NCBI GenBank assembly: GCA_030606485.1
Contig: JAUWGH010000001.1
Span: 434,001 to 498,000, forward strand
Reading direction: 5' to 3'
DNA: 64,000 nucleotides
From: Promethearchaeota archaeon
GTDB taxonomy: Archaea > Asgardarchaeota > Lokiarchaeia > Sigyniarchaeales > SOKP01
Under the pieces are notes generated by a model. That model was not told the origin of the DNA, ran no database searches, and saw only the letters and a program-made list of their open reading frames with translations. This document shows positions 30,142-40,039 of this stretch, in pieces. Each line of letters opens with the position of its first letter. The first letter of the stretch is position 1. A program made the translations under genes and the position numbers.

Positions 30142-31302
30142 TTACAAATTTTTATTCAACAAATCAAAAATTTTTTTTGAGGATTTACCATCTCCGTAAG
30201 GATTTATAGCATTAGCCATTTTGAAATATTTTTTTTCCTCCGTTACAAGCGTTATAGTCTCTTCTACAATATTTTTTTTATTTGTTCCAACTAATTTTGC
30301 AGTACCAGCATCTACACCTTCCATCCTTTCAGTAACATCTCTAATTACTAAAACAGGTTTCCCTAGCGTGAGTGCTTCTTCTTGAACTCCTCCTGAATCA
30401 GTCAAAATAATGAGTGATTTACTCATTAGCCAGACAAAATGAGGATAAGTTAATGGATCTATTAAGTGAACATTCTTTATTTTAGAAAGGATACTATAAA
30501 CCGATTTCTTTATGTTTGGGTTTAAATGAACTGGACAAATTATTTCAAAATCAGGCAATTTTTCAGAAATTTCTTTAATTGCATAGCAAATATTTTCTAA
30601 AGGTTTTCCAAAACTTTCTCTTCTATGACACGTAATCAAAATTATTTTTGATTTACGCAAATTAATATTAGTTAAAATTTCCAAATTCGTAATAATTGAT
30701 TCTTCAAGTTCAGGATTATTTTCAATGATAGCTTTTGTTTGTAAAATCGCATCAATAACAGTATTTCCTACAATCCATACATTTTTTTCTATTCCTTCTT
30801 TCATTAGATTATCTTTCGCTTTATTTGTTGGAACAAAATGGTAATCGCTTATGTGATCAATTAAAACCCTATTAATTTCTTCAGGAAATGGTGAGTATTT
30901 ATTAAAACTTCTTAAACCGGCTTCTATATGAGTGATCTTTATTTTTTTATAAAAACCTGCTAATGCACCTATAAAGGCAGTTGTTGTATCTCCTTGTACA
31001 AATATTAGATTTGGATTACAATCATTAAGAACTTCTTCTAGGTTTTTAAGACCATTTGCAGTAATATCAAAAAGAGATTGGTTTGGTTCCATTAAATTCA
31101 AATCATAATCTACTTTTATATCAAAAAATGATAATATTTGATCCAACATCTCTCTGTGTTGCGCAGTAATACAGATTTTTATTTCATATTCAGAATATTT
31201 CCTAAATTCCTTAATTAAAGGCGAAATCTTTATCGTTTCAGGACGTGTTCCAAAAATAAACAAGATAATAGAAACGTTATTTTGGTTAATTGATGATTCC
31301 AT
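30142..31302 (-). CDS. wecB: UDP-N-acetylglucosamine 2-epimerase (non-hydrolysing)
   Basis: IILFIFGTRPETIKISPLIKEF..FVQGDTTTAFIGALAGFYKKIKITHIEAGLRSFNKYSPFPEEINRVLIDHISDYHFVPT..ILITCHRRESFGKPL..ILTDSGGVQEEALTLGKPVLVIRDVTERMEGVDAGTAKLVGTN. Confidence 0.96.
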   Translation of the reverse strand: MESSINQNNVSIILFIFGTRPETIKISPLIKEFRKYSEYEIKICITAQHREMLDQILSFFDIKVDYDLNLMEPNQSLFDITANGLKNLEEVLNDCNPNLIFVQGDTTTAFIGALAGFYKKIKITHIEAGLRSFNKYSPFPEEINRVLIDHISDYHFVPTNKAKDNLMKEGIEKNVWIVGNTVIDAILQTKAIIENNPELEESIITNLEILTNINLRKSKIILITCHRRESFGKPLENICYAIKEISEKLPDFEIICPVHLNPNIKKSVYSILSKIKNVHLIDPLTYPHFVWLMSKSLIILTDSGGVQEEALTLGKPVLVIRDVTERMEGVDAGTAKLVGTNKKNIVEETITLVTEEKKYFKMANAINPYGDGKSSKKIFDLLNKNL

Positions 31303-31406
31303 AGCGTGTCCCTATTAATTATTCGATAAACTATAAAAATTGCTTTTATTAAATGTAGGAATCTTTTATTTCTAAATTTTTATTTCAATTTTTAAAAATA
31401 TTCATT

Positions 31407-32915
31407 TTATTTGAATGAAAATTCTTCTATAAGTGAATCTCTATATCTTTTTAATTTTAACAAATCCAATAGGAAAATTAAATCATTTTTACGTAATTGT
31501 TTAAAAACAATTAATTCACCAAAAAATATTCCTAGAATTACAAAAATTGAAACAATTAGCAGTAAAAATTGATTTCCAATTAAAAAATTTAGTATGAAAT
31601 GTTTTATTAAAAATGAGATTAATAGGGAAGAGAGCGCAAAAATAATATGCGAAAGAATTATTTTTTGGGATGTAATATTGAAAAATTTTTTTGAAAAATA
31701 TCTATTAAAAATTAAAAATATGAAATATGGTATTGTTGCTGCAAGTGCATATCCTATTGTCCCTAATCCAAACAAATTAAAAATTAAAAAGTTTTCGGGG
31801 ATAAGAATAATCATCAACAGAAAAGTTAGAGATAAGAAAACAATATTCAAAGACGCGATCATATGCTGTTTTTTACCGGGTACCATGAGATTTCCATAAG
31901 GAGTTGAAGTTCCATAAATATATGGAATAAATATCATGATATACAATATTGGCAGGGAATTAAAGTAATTAGGTAAAAATATTGAAAAAAGCAAATCTCC
32001 ACTAAAAAAAACAATTAAAATGAGAGATAGGAACAGAATTGAGAAATATTTTTCAAAAGTATGGGAAATTCTTTCTATTAATGATATTTTCTCTTCTGCA
32101 AAATATTGAGAATAAATCACATGGCTTAAGGAAATTAAACTATTGGGTATCAGTAATATTAATGTAATAATTTGACTAATCAGAGATATTTGGGCAAGGG
32201 CTGCATGTCCAAAAGAAAAATCTAAAATGATATTATTGAAATTAATAACAAACACAGCCAATACTGAATTTATAATAAAAGGTTTTGTTTCTTTTAGGTA
32301 GTTCAAAGCCATTTGTTTTTGAGGTTTTTTTATAATAATCTCATTTTTAGACAAGATTAAAATTATAATTAGGAGAAGGAAATCAAATCCAAACTCAATA
32401 ATTCCAATAAACAATAGTGGATTAGAGATATTTGAAAGATTAAAGGCAAGAATTATTATTGAGGTGGATTTCCCTGAATTAATGAAAAAAAAAGGCAGTT
32501 CAGATTTGAAAATCTTTTTTCTTGCTATTAAATTATCCAGGAAAATACGAGTTAAGGAGAATGTAATTTTTGATAATAATAGTAATATAATAAAAAGAGA
32601 ATAATAGCTATTCCATAATTGAAATATTGTTATTAAAATGAGTGTAAAACAAATGCTCTCTATTATTAAAAAAAATCTGATTAGGAAAAATGTGCTGAAA
32701 TATTCATCAAAATCTTTTTTAATAGAATATCTAAAATGAATATTTTTGAATCCCATTTCTCTAAAAATAAATCCTAGTTCAATAAAGCTCCTAAATAGAA
32801 CCAAAATGCCCATTAATTCTATCTCAAGATTTAAAAAAAGAAAAAAAACAGCAATGGTGTATATTATATGATGTCCTAATTGAGAAACGACAGTAATAGT
32901 AAATTTTTCTTTCAT
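31407..32915 (-). CDS. Polysaccharide flippase (Wzx/MVF superfamily)
   Basis: 502 aa, multi-TM, Wzx-like; source-like sequence for two remnants elsewhere in the window. Confidence 0.85.
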   Translation of the reverse strand: MKEKFTITVVSQLGHHIIYTIAVFFLFLNLEIELMGILVLFRSFIELGFIFREMGFKNIHFRYSIKKDFDEYFSTFFLIRFFLIIESICFTLILITIFQLWNSYYSLFIILLLLSKITFSLTRIFLDNLIARKKIFKSELPFFFINSGKSTSIIILAFNLSNISNPLLFIGIIEFGFDFLLLIIILILSKNEIIIKKPQKQMALNYLKETKPFIINSVLAVFVINFNNIILDFSFGHAALAQISLISQIITLILLIPNSLISLSHVIYSQYFAEEKISLIERISHTFEKYFSILFLSLILIVFFSGDLLFSIFLPNYFNSLPILYIMIFIPYIYGTSTPYGNLMVPGKKQHMIASLNIVFLSLTFLLMIILIPENFLIFNLFGLGTIGYALAATIPYFIFLIFNRYFSKKFFNITSQKIILSHIIFALSSLLISFLIKHFILNFLIGNQFLLLIVSIFVILGIFFGELIVFKQLRKNDLIFLLDLLKLKRYRDSLIEEFSFK

Positions 32916-32960
32916 ATTTTCATTTTATAATTTATATAACTAAAATTTGTTTTAATTAAA

Positions 32961-33971
32961 TTATTTTTTAACAAAAATATAGAGCCTATAATTCCTTAAG
33001 ATAAAATTAATTTTAAAAATGGCTAATTCGCAATAATGTGGAAGCTTACAGTTAAATAATTGTATAAAATTGAAATATTTATGAATATAATATCTTATTA
33101 AAACAGGTATTTTTGTTCTGATTTTCATACTTTTATCCTTTATTAAATCAAATAAATTGATTTTTCTTTGAAGGAGATTTTGCTCGATTTTTGAGGTATT
33201 TAATTGATTTAATTTAGATTTTAATTGATAATTTATATCTCTTTGATTATAGTCCTTATATTTATTGAAAATATATTGATAGGTTTTATATCTATTTAAA
33301 AGATGTTTAGGATCTTTAAAACGACTGTATTCCCTAATACTTAACTCATGGATTCTATATTTAATCAATATTTCTTTTAAGATTAAAATAGATTTATCCT
33401 TATATTTCAATAATCTTAACCAATAATCATAATCTTCCATAGCTTTTAATTGAAAATTTTCATCCAATAAACCTATGGCATCGATAACACTTTTTTTCAT
33501 TAATACGCTTGAATTTTTAACGAAATTTCCCTTCAATAACAACTTAAAAGATATTCTTTTATTTTCTTTGATCGAAAAAAACTTAAAAGGATATTTTGAA
33601 GGAAAAGTTATTCCATTTGTGGAAACTAGCAAGATATCAGGATTCTTTTCTATGATATCAATTTGTTTTCCTAATTTTTGAGGTAACCATATATCATCGG
33701 AATCTAGAAAAGCAATAAATTCACCTTTTGCAATCTTTAATCCCTTATTTCTTGCTTTTGCTGGTAATCCACAATGTTTTTGCAAAATATATTTAATTCG
33801 ATTATCTTTAAAAGACTGAACTACTGTTTTTGTATTGTCTGTTGAGCCATCATCAATTATTAAGATTTCAAAATTTTGATAGGTTTGATTTAAAACAGAG
33901 TTGATTGTTTCTCCAATTAAATTAGCTCGATTATATGTCGGAATAATCACACTAACTAATTTTTTTTTCAA
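32961..33971 (-). CDS. GT2-family glycosyltransferase
   Basis: LVSVIIPTYNRANLIGETINSVLNQTYQNFEILIIDDGSTDNTKTVV..ARNKGLKIAKGEFIAFLDSDDIWLPQKLGKQ. Confidence 0.95.
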   Translation of the reverse strand: MKKKLVSVIIPTYNRANLIGETINSVLNQTYQNFEILIIDDGSTDNTKTVVQSFKDNRIKYILQKHCGLPAKARNKGLKIAKGEFIAFLDSDDIWLPQKLGKQIDIIEKNPDILLVSTNGITFPSKYPFKFFSIKENKRISFKLLLKGNFVKNSSVLMKKSVIDAIGLLDENFQLKAMEDYDYWLRLLKYKDKSILILKEILIKYRIHELSIREYSRFKDPKHLLNRYKTYQYIFNKYKDYNQRDINYQLKSKLNQLNTSKIEQNLLQRKINLFDLIKDKSMKIRTKIPVLIRYYIHKYFNFIQLFNCKLPHYCELAIFKINFILRNYRLYIFVKK

Positions 33972-34024
33972 AATAATTCCATGAAATATTATTTTGGATT
34001 CTTTTTAATAATTTAAGGTAATTT

Positions 34025-34996
34025 TTAATTTTTCAGTTTTGTATTTAATAATTTATTACATTTGGTATAAAAATCTCTTAAATCTCTACTCTTAAATATA
34101 ACACAACCTTCTGGTCTTGATGTAACATTGCTAGCCACAACAGGAGTCTCAAAATAAAGAGATTCGCGAATAGAAATTGAATCTCCATCCGTATTGGTTG
34201 GTCTTGCTAATAAATCAGCTTTTTTAAAAATTGGCCAAAGTTCTCTATGTCCAGTCAAAAAATAAAAATTCTCTTCAATTTTTAACTTTCTGATCAAATT
34301 TATCATTTTTTTTAAATAGAAAGTGTTTTTACTTTCATTAGCTAGGGCGAATATAAAGCCTAAATTTGGATAATTTTTTTTTAATTTTGCGGTTAATTCT
34401 ATACACAGATCAAGTCCATATAAATCAATATTATTGTAAAAATTTAGAAAACTTCCATTAGCTACAATTAATGGCTTTTTAACATTTAAAAAATCTATTA
34501 ATTCTGGTTTATAGGTATTAATAATTTTATTTTCTTCTTCAAGTGGTGGAGGCAGAAATGCATTTTTAACAAATATATTTTTATTTTTTACATTTAATTT
34601 TTTAATAAAATCTTCATACTCTGGATTTACAACTTGAATAAATTTCGCTTTATTCAACATATTTCTGATTAGAAATTTAATTATTTGATTTGATTTGTTA
34701 TAATGAACTTTTAGAGAGCGTCCATGAATAACAAGAGAAAATTCATGAATGCTAAAATTAGTTAAAAAATATAATATTAATGCATCCCTTATGGAAGTGG
34801 AATGGAAAATAAAATTTTTCTTTTTAAAATTTAATATTACATCTTTAAGCCACCAAGGTTTAAGTCTATTAAATCTCTTAAAATATTTATAATAATCAAT
34901 AAAAAGAGCATTCTTTTCTAATTTTGACAATCGATATAAATATACAGAAATTCCACCATATAGTGGAGGTACTGGGCCAATATGAACATCTTGCAT
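34025..34996 (-). CDS. GT4-family glycosyltransferase
   Basis: HIGPVPPLYGGISVYLYRLSKL..KKADLLARPTNTDGDSISIRESLYFETPVVASNVTSRPEGCVIFKSRD. Confidence 0.88.
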   Translation of the reverse strand: MQDVHIGPVPPLYGGISVYLYRLSKLEKNALFIDYYKYFKRFNRLKPWWLKDVILNFKKKNFIFHSTSIRDALILYFLTNFSIHEFSLVIHGRSLKVHYNKSNQIIKFLIRNMLNKAKFIQVVNPEYEDFIKKLNVKNKNIFVKNAFLPPPLEEENKIINTYKPELIDFLNVKKPLIVANGSFLNFYNNIDLYGLDLCIELTAKLKKNYPNLGFIFALANESKNTFYLKKMINLIRKLKIEENFYFLTGHRELWPIFKKADLLARPTNTDGDSISIRESLYFETPVVASNVTSRPEGCVIFKSRDLRDFYTKCNKLLNTKLKN

Positions 34997-35150
34997 TGAA
35001 AGAAATAACTACAAAATCTTTTTTTTACCTTTATAAAAAAATATGATTAACAATCTTAAAATTTATTTCATTTTTTCCTAATATTTATATAATAATCACT
35101 TTTTACCTAAAAAAAGTAAATTGATATTTGAATTTAAAAGATGAATATGC

Positions 35151-35186
35151 AATTCTATATCTAAGTGATATCAGTAATACGTTTTA
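35151..35186 (+). repeat. Direct repeat unit A flanking the GT2 gene 35251..36063 (unit B at 36306..36340)
   Basis: aattctatatctaagtgatatcagtaatacgttt vs aattctacgtttaagtgatatcaataataggttt; 29/34 identical by eye. Confidence 0.7.
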
Positions 35187-35250
35187 TTTTTATTAAAGAG
35201 ATTATTAAACCATCTAATAATTAAGATATTATAATTATAAACCAGTAGAT

Positions 35251-36063
35251 ATGTCCGATAATAATAAAAAAAGTGAAAAAAACAAAATAGTGGACGTGAT
35301 TATTCCGTTTCATAATGAAGAGGATTATTTAGAAAGATGCTTGAGTGCATTAAAAAATCAAAATTATATTCATAAAATAATAGGCATAAATGATTATTCC
35401 ATTGACAATTCTATAGAAATATGTAAAAAATTTAACATTCATGTTATTGATATGGAAATTCCACTCAACCAGAGAAAGTCTGAATTAGCAGATAATTTAA
35501 ATTTAGGGTTAAAAAATTCGGATTCAAAATATATTTTAAAACTTGATGCCGACATTGAATTAATTAATTCAAATTATATTGAAGTGTTAGTAGATTTTAT
35601 GGAAAGGAAAAAAAATAGAAAATATTTCTCTGTAGGAGGCCTTATTTACGTACTGAAACCAAAATGGTTAAAATTATTTAATTTATTCTTTACAAAAATC
35701 CCAAGAGGAGCTGCAAGAATATATCGAGCTAAAAACTTAAGGAAAATGGGAGGTTTTGTTTACAATAAAAAGTATAAATTTAAAAATACATATGGCTCAA
35801 TAGTTCATAGAAATATTGATTCTGCAACTGATAAATTAGCAAGAAAATTTCACTATAAAACAAAATTTATTCGAAAAGTTAAAGCTATTCATCATCGACC
35901 GTGTAAAATACACTTTACTTATAATTTGTTATCTGATTCGTTTTATAGAAATATGATTAAACTCTTTTGTGCCATAATCAGCTTTAGCCCAAAGATGATT
36001 CTTGAGGGACTCAAATATATTAAGATATACTTCAAATATAAGATTTTAAGCTCTATTAGATAA
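35251..36063 (+). CDS. GT2-family glycosyltransferase (paralogue of 55907..56719)
   Basis: VDVIIPFHNEEDYLERCLSALKNQNYIHKIIGINDYSIDNS..YILKLDADIELINSNYIEVLVDFME. Confidence 0.9.
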   Translation: MSDNNKKSEKNKIVDVIIPFHNEEDYLERCLSALKNQNYIHKIIGINDYSIDNSIEICKKFNIHVIDMEIPLNQRKSELADNLNLGLKNSDSKYILKLDADIELINSNYIEVLVDFMERKKNRKYFSVGGLIYVLKPKWLKLFNLFFTKIPRGAARIYRAKNLRKMGGFVYNKKYKFKNTYGSIVHRNIDSATDKLARKFHYKTKFIRKVKAIHHRPCKIHFTYNLLSDSFYRNMIKLFCAIISFSPKMILEGLKYIKIYFKYKILSSIR

Positions 36064-36246
36064 AATCAAAATAAACTCTAATTCAAATAATTAAATTAAC
36101 TGCATAAAATTTTAAATATTGAGCTTTTTCTTTGAAAAATTTAATGCTTGAGAACGTGAGAGAAAAATATCTATAATTAATTCTTTTCTCTCTTGGAAAA
36201 ATAAATCTGAATTTATAGAAAACATAAGAAATAATAATAATTTAAA

Positions 36247-36305
36247 TGGATGCATAATAGACGGTATCATCTTGATATTCATATAATGTCGTGTTAAAAA
36301 ATTTT
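36247..36305 (-). pseudogene. 3'-end remnant of a GT-C gene related to 22734..25916
   Basis: Reverse strand: FFNTTLYEYQDDTVYYASI* vs FFNTKLYEYQGFSVYYAPI* at the C-terminus of 22734..25916. Confidence 0.8.
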
Positions 36306-36549
36306 AATTCTACGTTTAAGTGATATCAATAATAGGTTTACTGATATTACCACAGTAAGGTTTTTTAAGAATTCGAGCTAGCATGTAATTATCATTCTGA
36401 GCTTAAAGATTATTTAAAATAGTTAAAAAATAGTAATTATACGATTTGAATGTTTTAATTTTGTTAAAAATTTACAAAATATGCTTTTAAGAAAAACTTT
36501 AAAGAATCTTTTTTAATAAATTACTTAATTATTAAAAGTCTAAGTTAGT

Positions 36550-37740
36550 ATGAAGATAATTTATTTTGTACATTATTTCCCCCCGAATACTGGAGCCGCA
36601 GCAGTTAATTCTTTTAAAATTACAACTTTTTTAGCAAAACATGGGCATAAAATAATTGTTTTAGCACCTAAGGAAATATCAAAAACATTTAAGTTAGAAA
36701 AAACTCTTCCAATTGGGAATTTAAAAAATTTCGAAATTATTAATTCTAATTCCATTATAAAATTCCCATTTAATCTTATTTTCTCTCATTATGAAAATAG
36801 TTTAAGAATATTACTCCGAATTAATAAAGAATTTAACCCCAATCTCTTAATGGCGCAATATCACGCGTTTCATTTTGCATCCGTAGCTGGAGGAATTTGC
36901 GCAAAACGAATGAAAATTCCTTATGTAATTCGTTCTCATGATATATTTATTGATTTAGATACGCTTCCTTTTTGGTATAGGAATTATGTTCAAATTTTTT
37001 ATCCAATTATTCGTAAATCGATTAAAAATTCAGACTTTTTTTACGTAACAACTTCAGAAATGAAGTATTATCTTGAAAAGCTTAAAGAATTTAGAAAAGT
37101 TAAGTTTAGAATCCATCATAATGGAGTAGATACAAATATCTTTTATCCCAAACCTGATAACACATTGAAACAACAATTTAATTGCGAAAATTTAATCCTC
37201 TACACAGGTTTATTATCGAAGGATTTAGGAATACAAAATCTGATTCAGGTTTTAGGAGAGGTTTTTAAGATTAAAAAGCAAACTCATATCTTAATAATTG
37301 GAGAGGGCTTTTATAAACAAAATATTATTGATTATGCCAAAAAACATGATTTTTTTGATAAAATTCACTTTTTGAAAGCAGTTCCTCATCGTGAAATTCC
37401 TTTTTATATTAATAATTGTGATATCGGAATTGGGCGATTGACTGATGTAAAAAGTTTGAAATATACCATTCCAGTTAAGTGCTTAGAGTATATGGCGTGC
37501 AAATTGCCTTTTATTACCTCAAAAATTTCGTCTGATCTATTAAAAAAAAATGATGTAGGTATTGAAATCAAAGATATAAATCAACCAAAGAGTATTGCGA
37601 ATAATTTAATTCATTTAATTGAGGATAAAGGTTTCAGAGAAAAATTGGGAATTAATGGTTTAAAGAAGGTTAAGGCAAAATTTAATTGGGAAAAAATTAT
37701 GGAAAGATTTATCATTGAATTGGAATTGATTATTAATTAA
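36550..37740 (+). CDS. GT4-family glycosyltransferase
   Basis: MKIIYFVHYFPPNTGAAAVNSFKITTFLAKHGHKIIVLAP..FRIHHNGVDTNIFYPKP..LILYTGLLSKDLGIQNLIQVL..LKYTIPVKCLEYMACKLPFITS. Confidence 0.93.
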   Translation: MKIIYFVHYFPPNTGAAAVNSFKITTFLAKHGHKIIVLAPKEISKTFKLEKTLPIGNLKNFEIINSNSIIKFPFNLIFSHYENSLRILLRINKEFNPNLLMAQYHAFHFASVAGGICAKRMKIPYVIRSHDIFIDLDTLPFWYRNYVQIFYPIIRKSIKNSDFFYVTTSEMKYYLEKLKEFRKVKFRIHHNGVDTNIFYPKPDNTLKQQFNCENLILYTGLLSKDLGIQNLIQVLGEVFKIKKQTHILIIGEGFYKQNIIDYAKKHDFFDKIHFLKAVPHREIPFYINNCDIGIGRLTDVKSLKYTIPVKCLEYMACKLPFITSKISSDLLKKNDVGIEIKDINQPKSIANNLIHLIEDKGFREKLGINGLKKVKAKFNWEKIMERFIIELELIIN

Positions 37741-37790
37741 AAATTAAATTAGGGTTATCTTAAAAAATAATAATAAAACTAGAAATAGAT

Positions 37791-39836
37791 GTGTTTATGA
37801 ATATATTTTACATTTTTTACCTAATTATTCTCTTCTTACCTGGTGAGACAATATTTCAATTGGGTTTTCTTAAAAAAAAAGAGAAGATCTTACAATTTTC
37901 AATAATTGAGCATTTAATATATGTTGTTATCATTGGATTATCTTTTTCTTCGACAGTATGTTTATTTCTAGCCATTTTTCAGCAATTAAATCTTCTTTTA
38001 TTAATTTTAATCGATTTAGGGGTTTTTATTATTAGTTTTTTTTTAAATAATTTTAATAAAAAATCCATAAATGACAATATATTAATTTTTAGAATAATAG
38101 AATATTTTAAATCTCGAGAAACTATTTCATTTAAGAAAATAATTAAAAATTATTACGTAACTATCTTTTCCGCGGTTATATTTTTTGTGATTTATCTTTT
38201 AATGTTAATGACTTTTAAATATATCCCAAATCATGATATATGGTATTTTACCCAATGGGCTATTGACATCGTTAAACATAATCCGAATATTCTATATTCA
38301 CAAGAAAATGTTGAATTATATTTAGGAGAAATTCTTTATATAAATTTCCAAAATTATTATTTGGCAATTTTTCTTTTATTTGATATAGAATTATGGGAAT
38401 TTCTCATTCATTATATTCTTCCATTAATTCCTTTAATTTGTTTATTTCTATTAATAATTAATTTTACTTCTTACAGGAGAGATCATAAGAAATATATACC
38501 GATAATCCTCTTATTTTCCAGTTATTATTTACTAAATTGGTTTTTTTATGCGTCTCCAGTAATTTTTTCAATTATTATTGGATTATTACTCATAAATTCA
38601 ATATTTGATAAAAAAAAAAGATCAGTTTTATTGATAATAATTCTTGGATTTTATATGTATCTCTTTCATACTATTACAACTGGCTTGTTTGCAATTAGTT
38701 TTTTCTTTACTTTTATATTCTTATTGCTAATAAATTTTAAAAATAAGGAAAAGAGAAAAGAATATAAAGATTTTATTAAAAGTAAAATAAAACTGTTTAT
38801 TTTTTTAATTCTGATTTTCTCAACAATGGTTATTTTAATTTTGATAATTTTCTCTACTCAGATTTTCGTTTTTTTAAATAAATATATTGGAGATTTATAT
38901 AATTTTCAAGAAAGAGCTTTTTCACCTAATATCCTTGATTGGTTTTTTGGGAATGTAGGAATTTTCATTCTTTTAATTAGTATTTTAACTATGTACTTTA
39001 TATATTCAAATATTCAAAATAAAAATATAGGATCTTTAAAAAACTTTGAAATTCCACAAAGTAAGATTAATGTCTTGTTTTTTTCTTGGTTCTTGCTTGT
39101 TGAGATGGTAATTATATGCCTATTTCTCCCGTATTGGTATTTCCTTACAGGAATTCCATATTTATATTACCGTTATTTTATCTATCTTGACCTATCGTGC
39201 ATAATTTTAGCACCCTTTGGTTTTCGGTTTATTATTAAACATATTCAAAATTTAAAGATTGAGAAAAAAAGAATATCTCAATATTTAAAAATTTTCAAAT
39301 TATCATTCTTTATTTCTATTGTAATTATGACATGGATACATTTTATTTATAAATATAATTTGGGAACACATTTTTCATATGTCCCGGAAGAGCATATTGA
39401 TACATATTTTTGGTTAAAATCTAATACACCTTCAAATTCAGTGTATTTTGTTTCACCATATACAAATTCTTCAACTGTATATATGCATTGCGTTCTGGAT
39501 GATAGAATTTTTATAAACCAGAGCTTGGGATGGGAGATTTTTAATGATTCATTGTATATTAATGGAGATAACGATAATTTTAATATTTTTATTGAGTATA
39601 ATTTTAAAAAAAGCAAACCGATTGATAAACGATGGGCGTATTCACAATCATTCCCTGAAAACTATACTGATAAAAAGGTTGATTACATAATTCTTGATGA
39701 CTATTATAATCATTATTTAACCAATCGCTTACTTCATAATAAAACATGTTTTGAGGTAATTAAATCTACTTTTAACTACGATCATCTTATTAGGAGAAAA
39801 TACATGATTTATGTTTTCCGTACAAAAAGCTATTAA
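37791..39836 (+). CDS. GT-C-like multi-pass membrane protein (tandem paralogue of 40040..42625)
   Basis: NIFYIFYLIILFLPGETIFQLGFLKKKEKILQFSIIEHLIYVVIIGLSFSS..; C-terminal WLKSNTPSNSVYFVSPYTNSST..DRIFINQSLGWE, typical of GT-C extracytoplasmic domains. Confidence 0.72.
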   Translation: MFMNIFYIFYLIILFLPGETIFQLGFLKKKEKILQFSIIEHLIYVVIIGLSFSSTVCLFLAIFQQLNLLLLILIDLGVFIISFFLNNFNKKSINDNILIFRIIEYFKSRETISFKKIIKNYYVTIFSAVIFFVIYLLMLMTFKYIPNHDIWYFTQWAIDIVKHNPNILYSQENVELYLGEILYINFQNYYLAIFLLFDIELWEFLIHYILPLIPLICLFLLIINFTSYRRDHKKYIPIILLFSSYYLLNWFFYASPVIFSIIIGLLLINSIFDKKKRSVLLIIILGFYMYLFHTITTGLFAISFFFTFIFLLLINFKNKEKRKEYKDFIKSKIKLFIFLILIFSTMVILILIIFSTQIFVFLNKYIGDLYNFQERAFSPNILDWFFGNVGIFILLISILTMYFIYSNIQNKNIGSLKNFEIPQSKINVLFFSWFLLVEMVIICLFLPYWYFLTGIPYLYYRYFIYLDLSCIILAPFGFRFIIKHIQNLKIEKKRISQYLKIFKLSFFISIVIMTWIHFIYKYNLGTHFSYVPEEHIDTYFWLKSNTPSNSVYFVSPYTNSSTVYMHCVLDDRIFINQSLGWEIFNDSLYINGDNDNFNIFIEYNFKKSKPIDKRWAYSQSFPENYTDKKVDYIILDDYYNHYLTNRLLHNKTCFEVIKSTFNYDHLIRRKYMIYVFRTKSY

Positions 39837-40039
39837 AATAGTTTTTTAAAGGTTTTTACTTAGTTAATAATGCTAAATAATCTTTAAGATTAAATATCTG
39901 TATATAATCTGATATCCTAAAAATAACATAATTGTTATAAGACTATAGTCGTTTTCTCTTATTATCCCAATATTTTTAATGAATTTAAGATAATTATTAT
40001 TATTATCTAATAAAGAGATTTTAACTATCAAGTGAGGAT

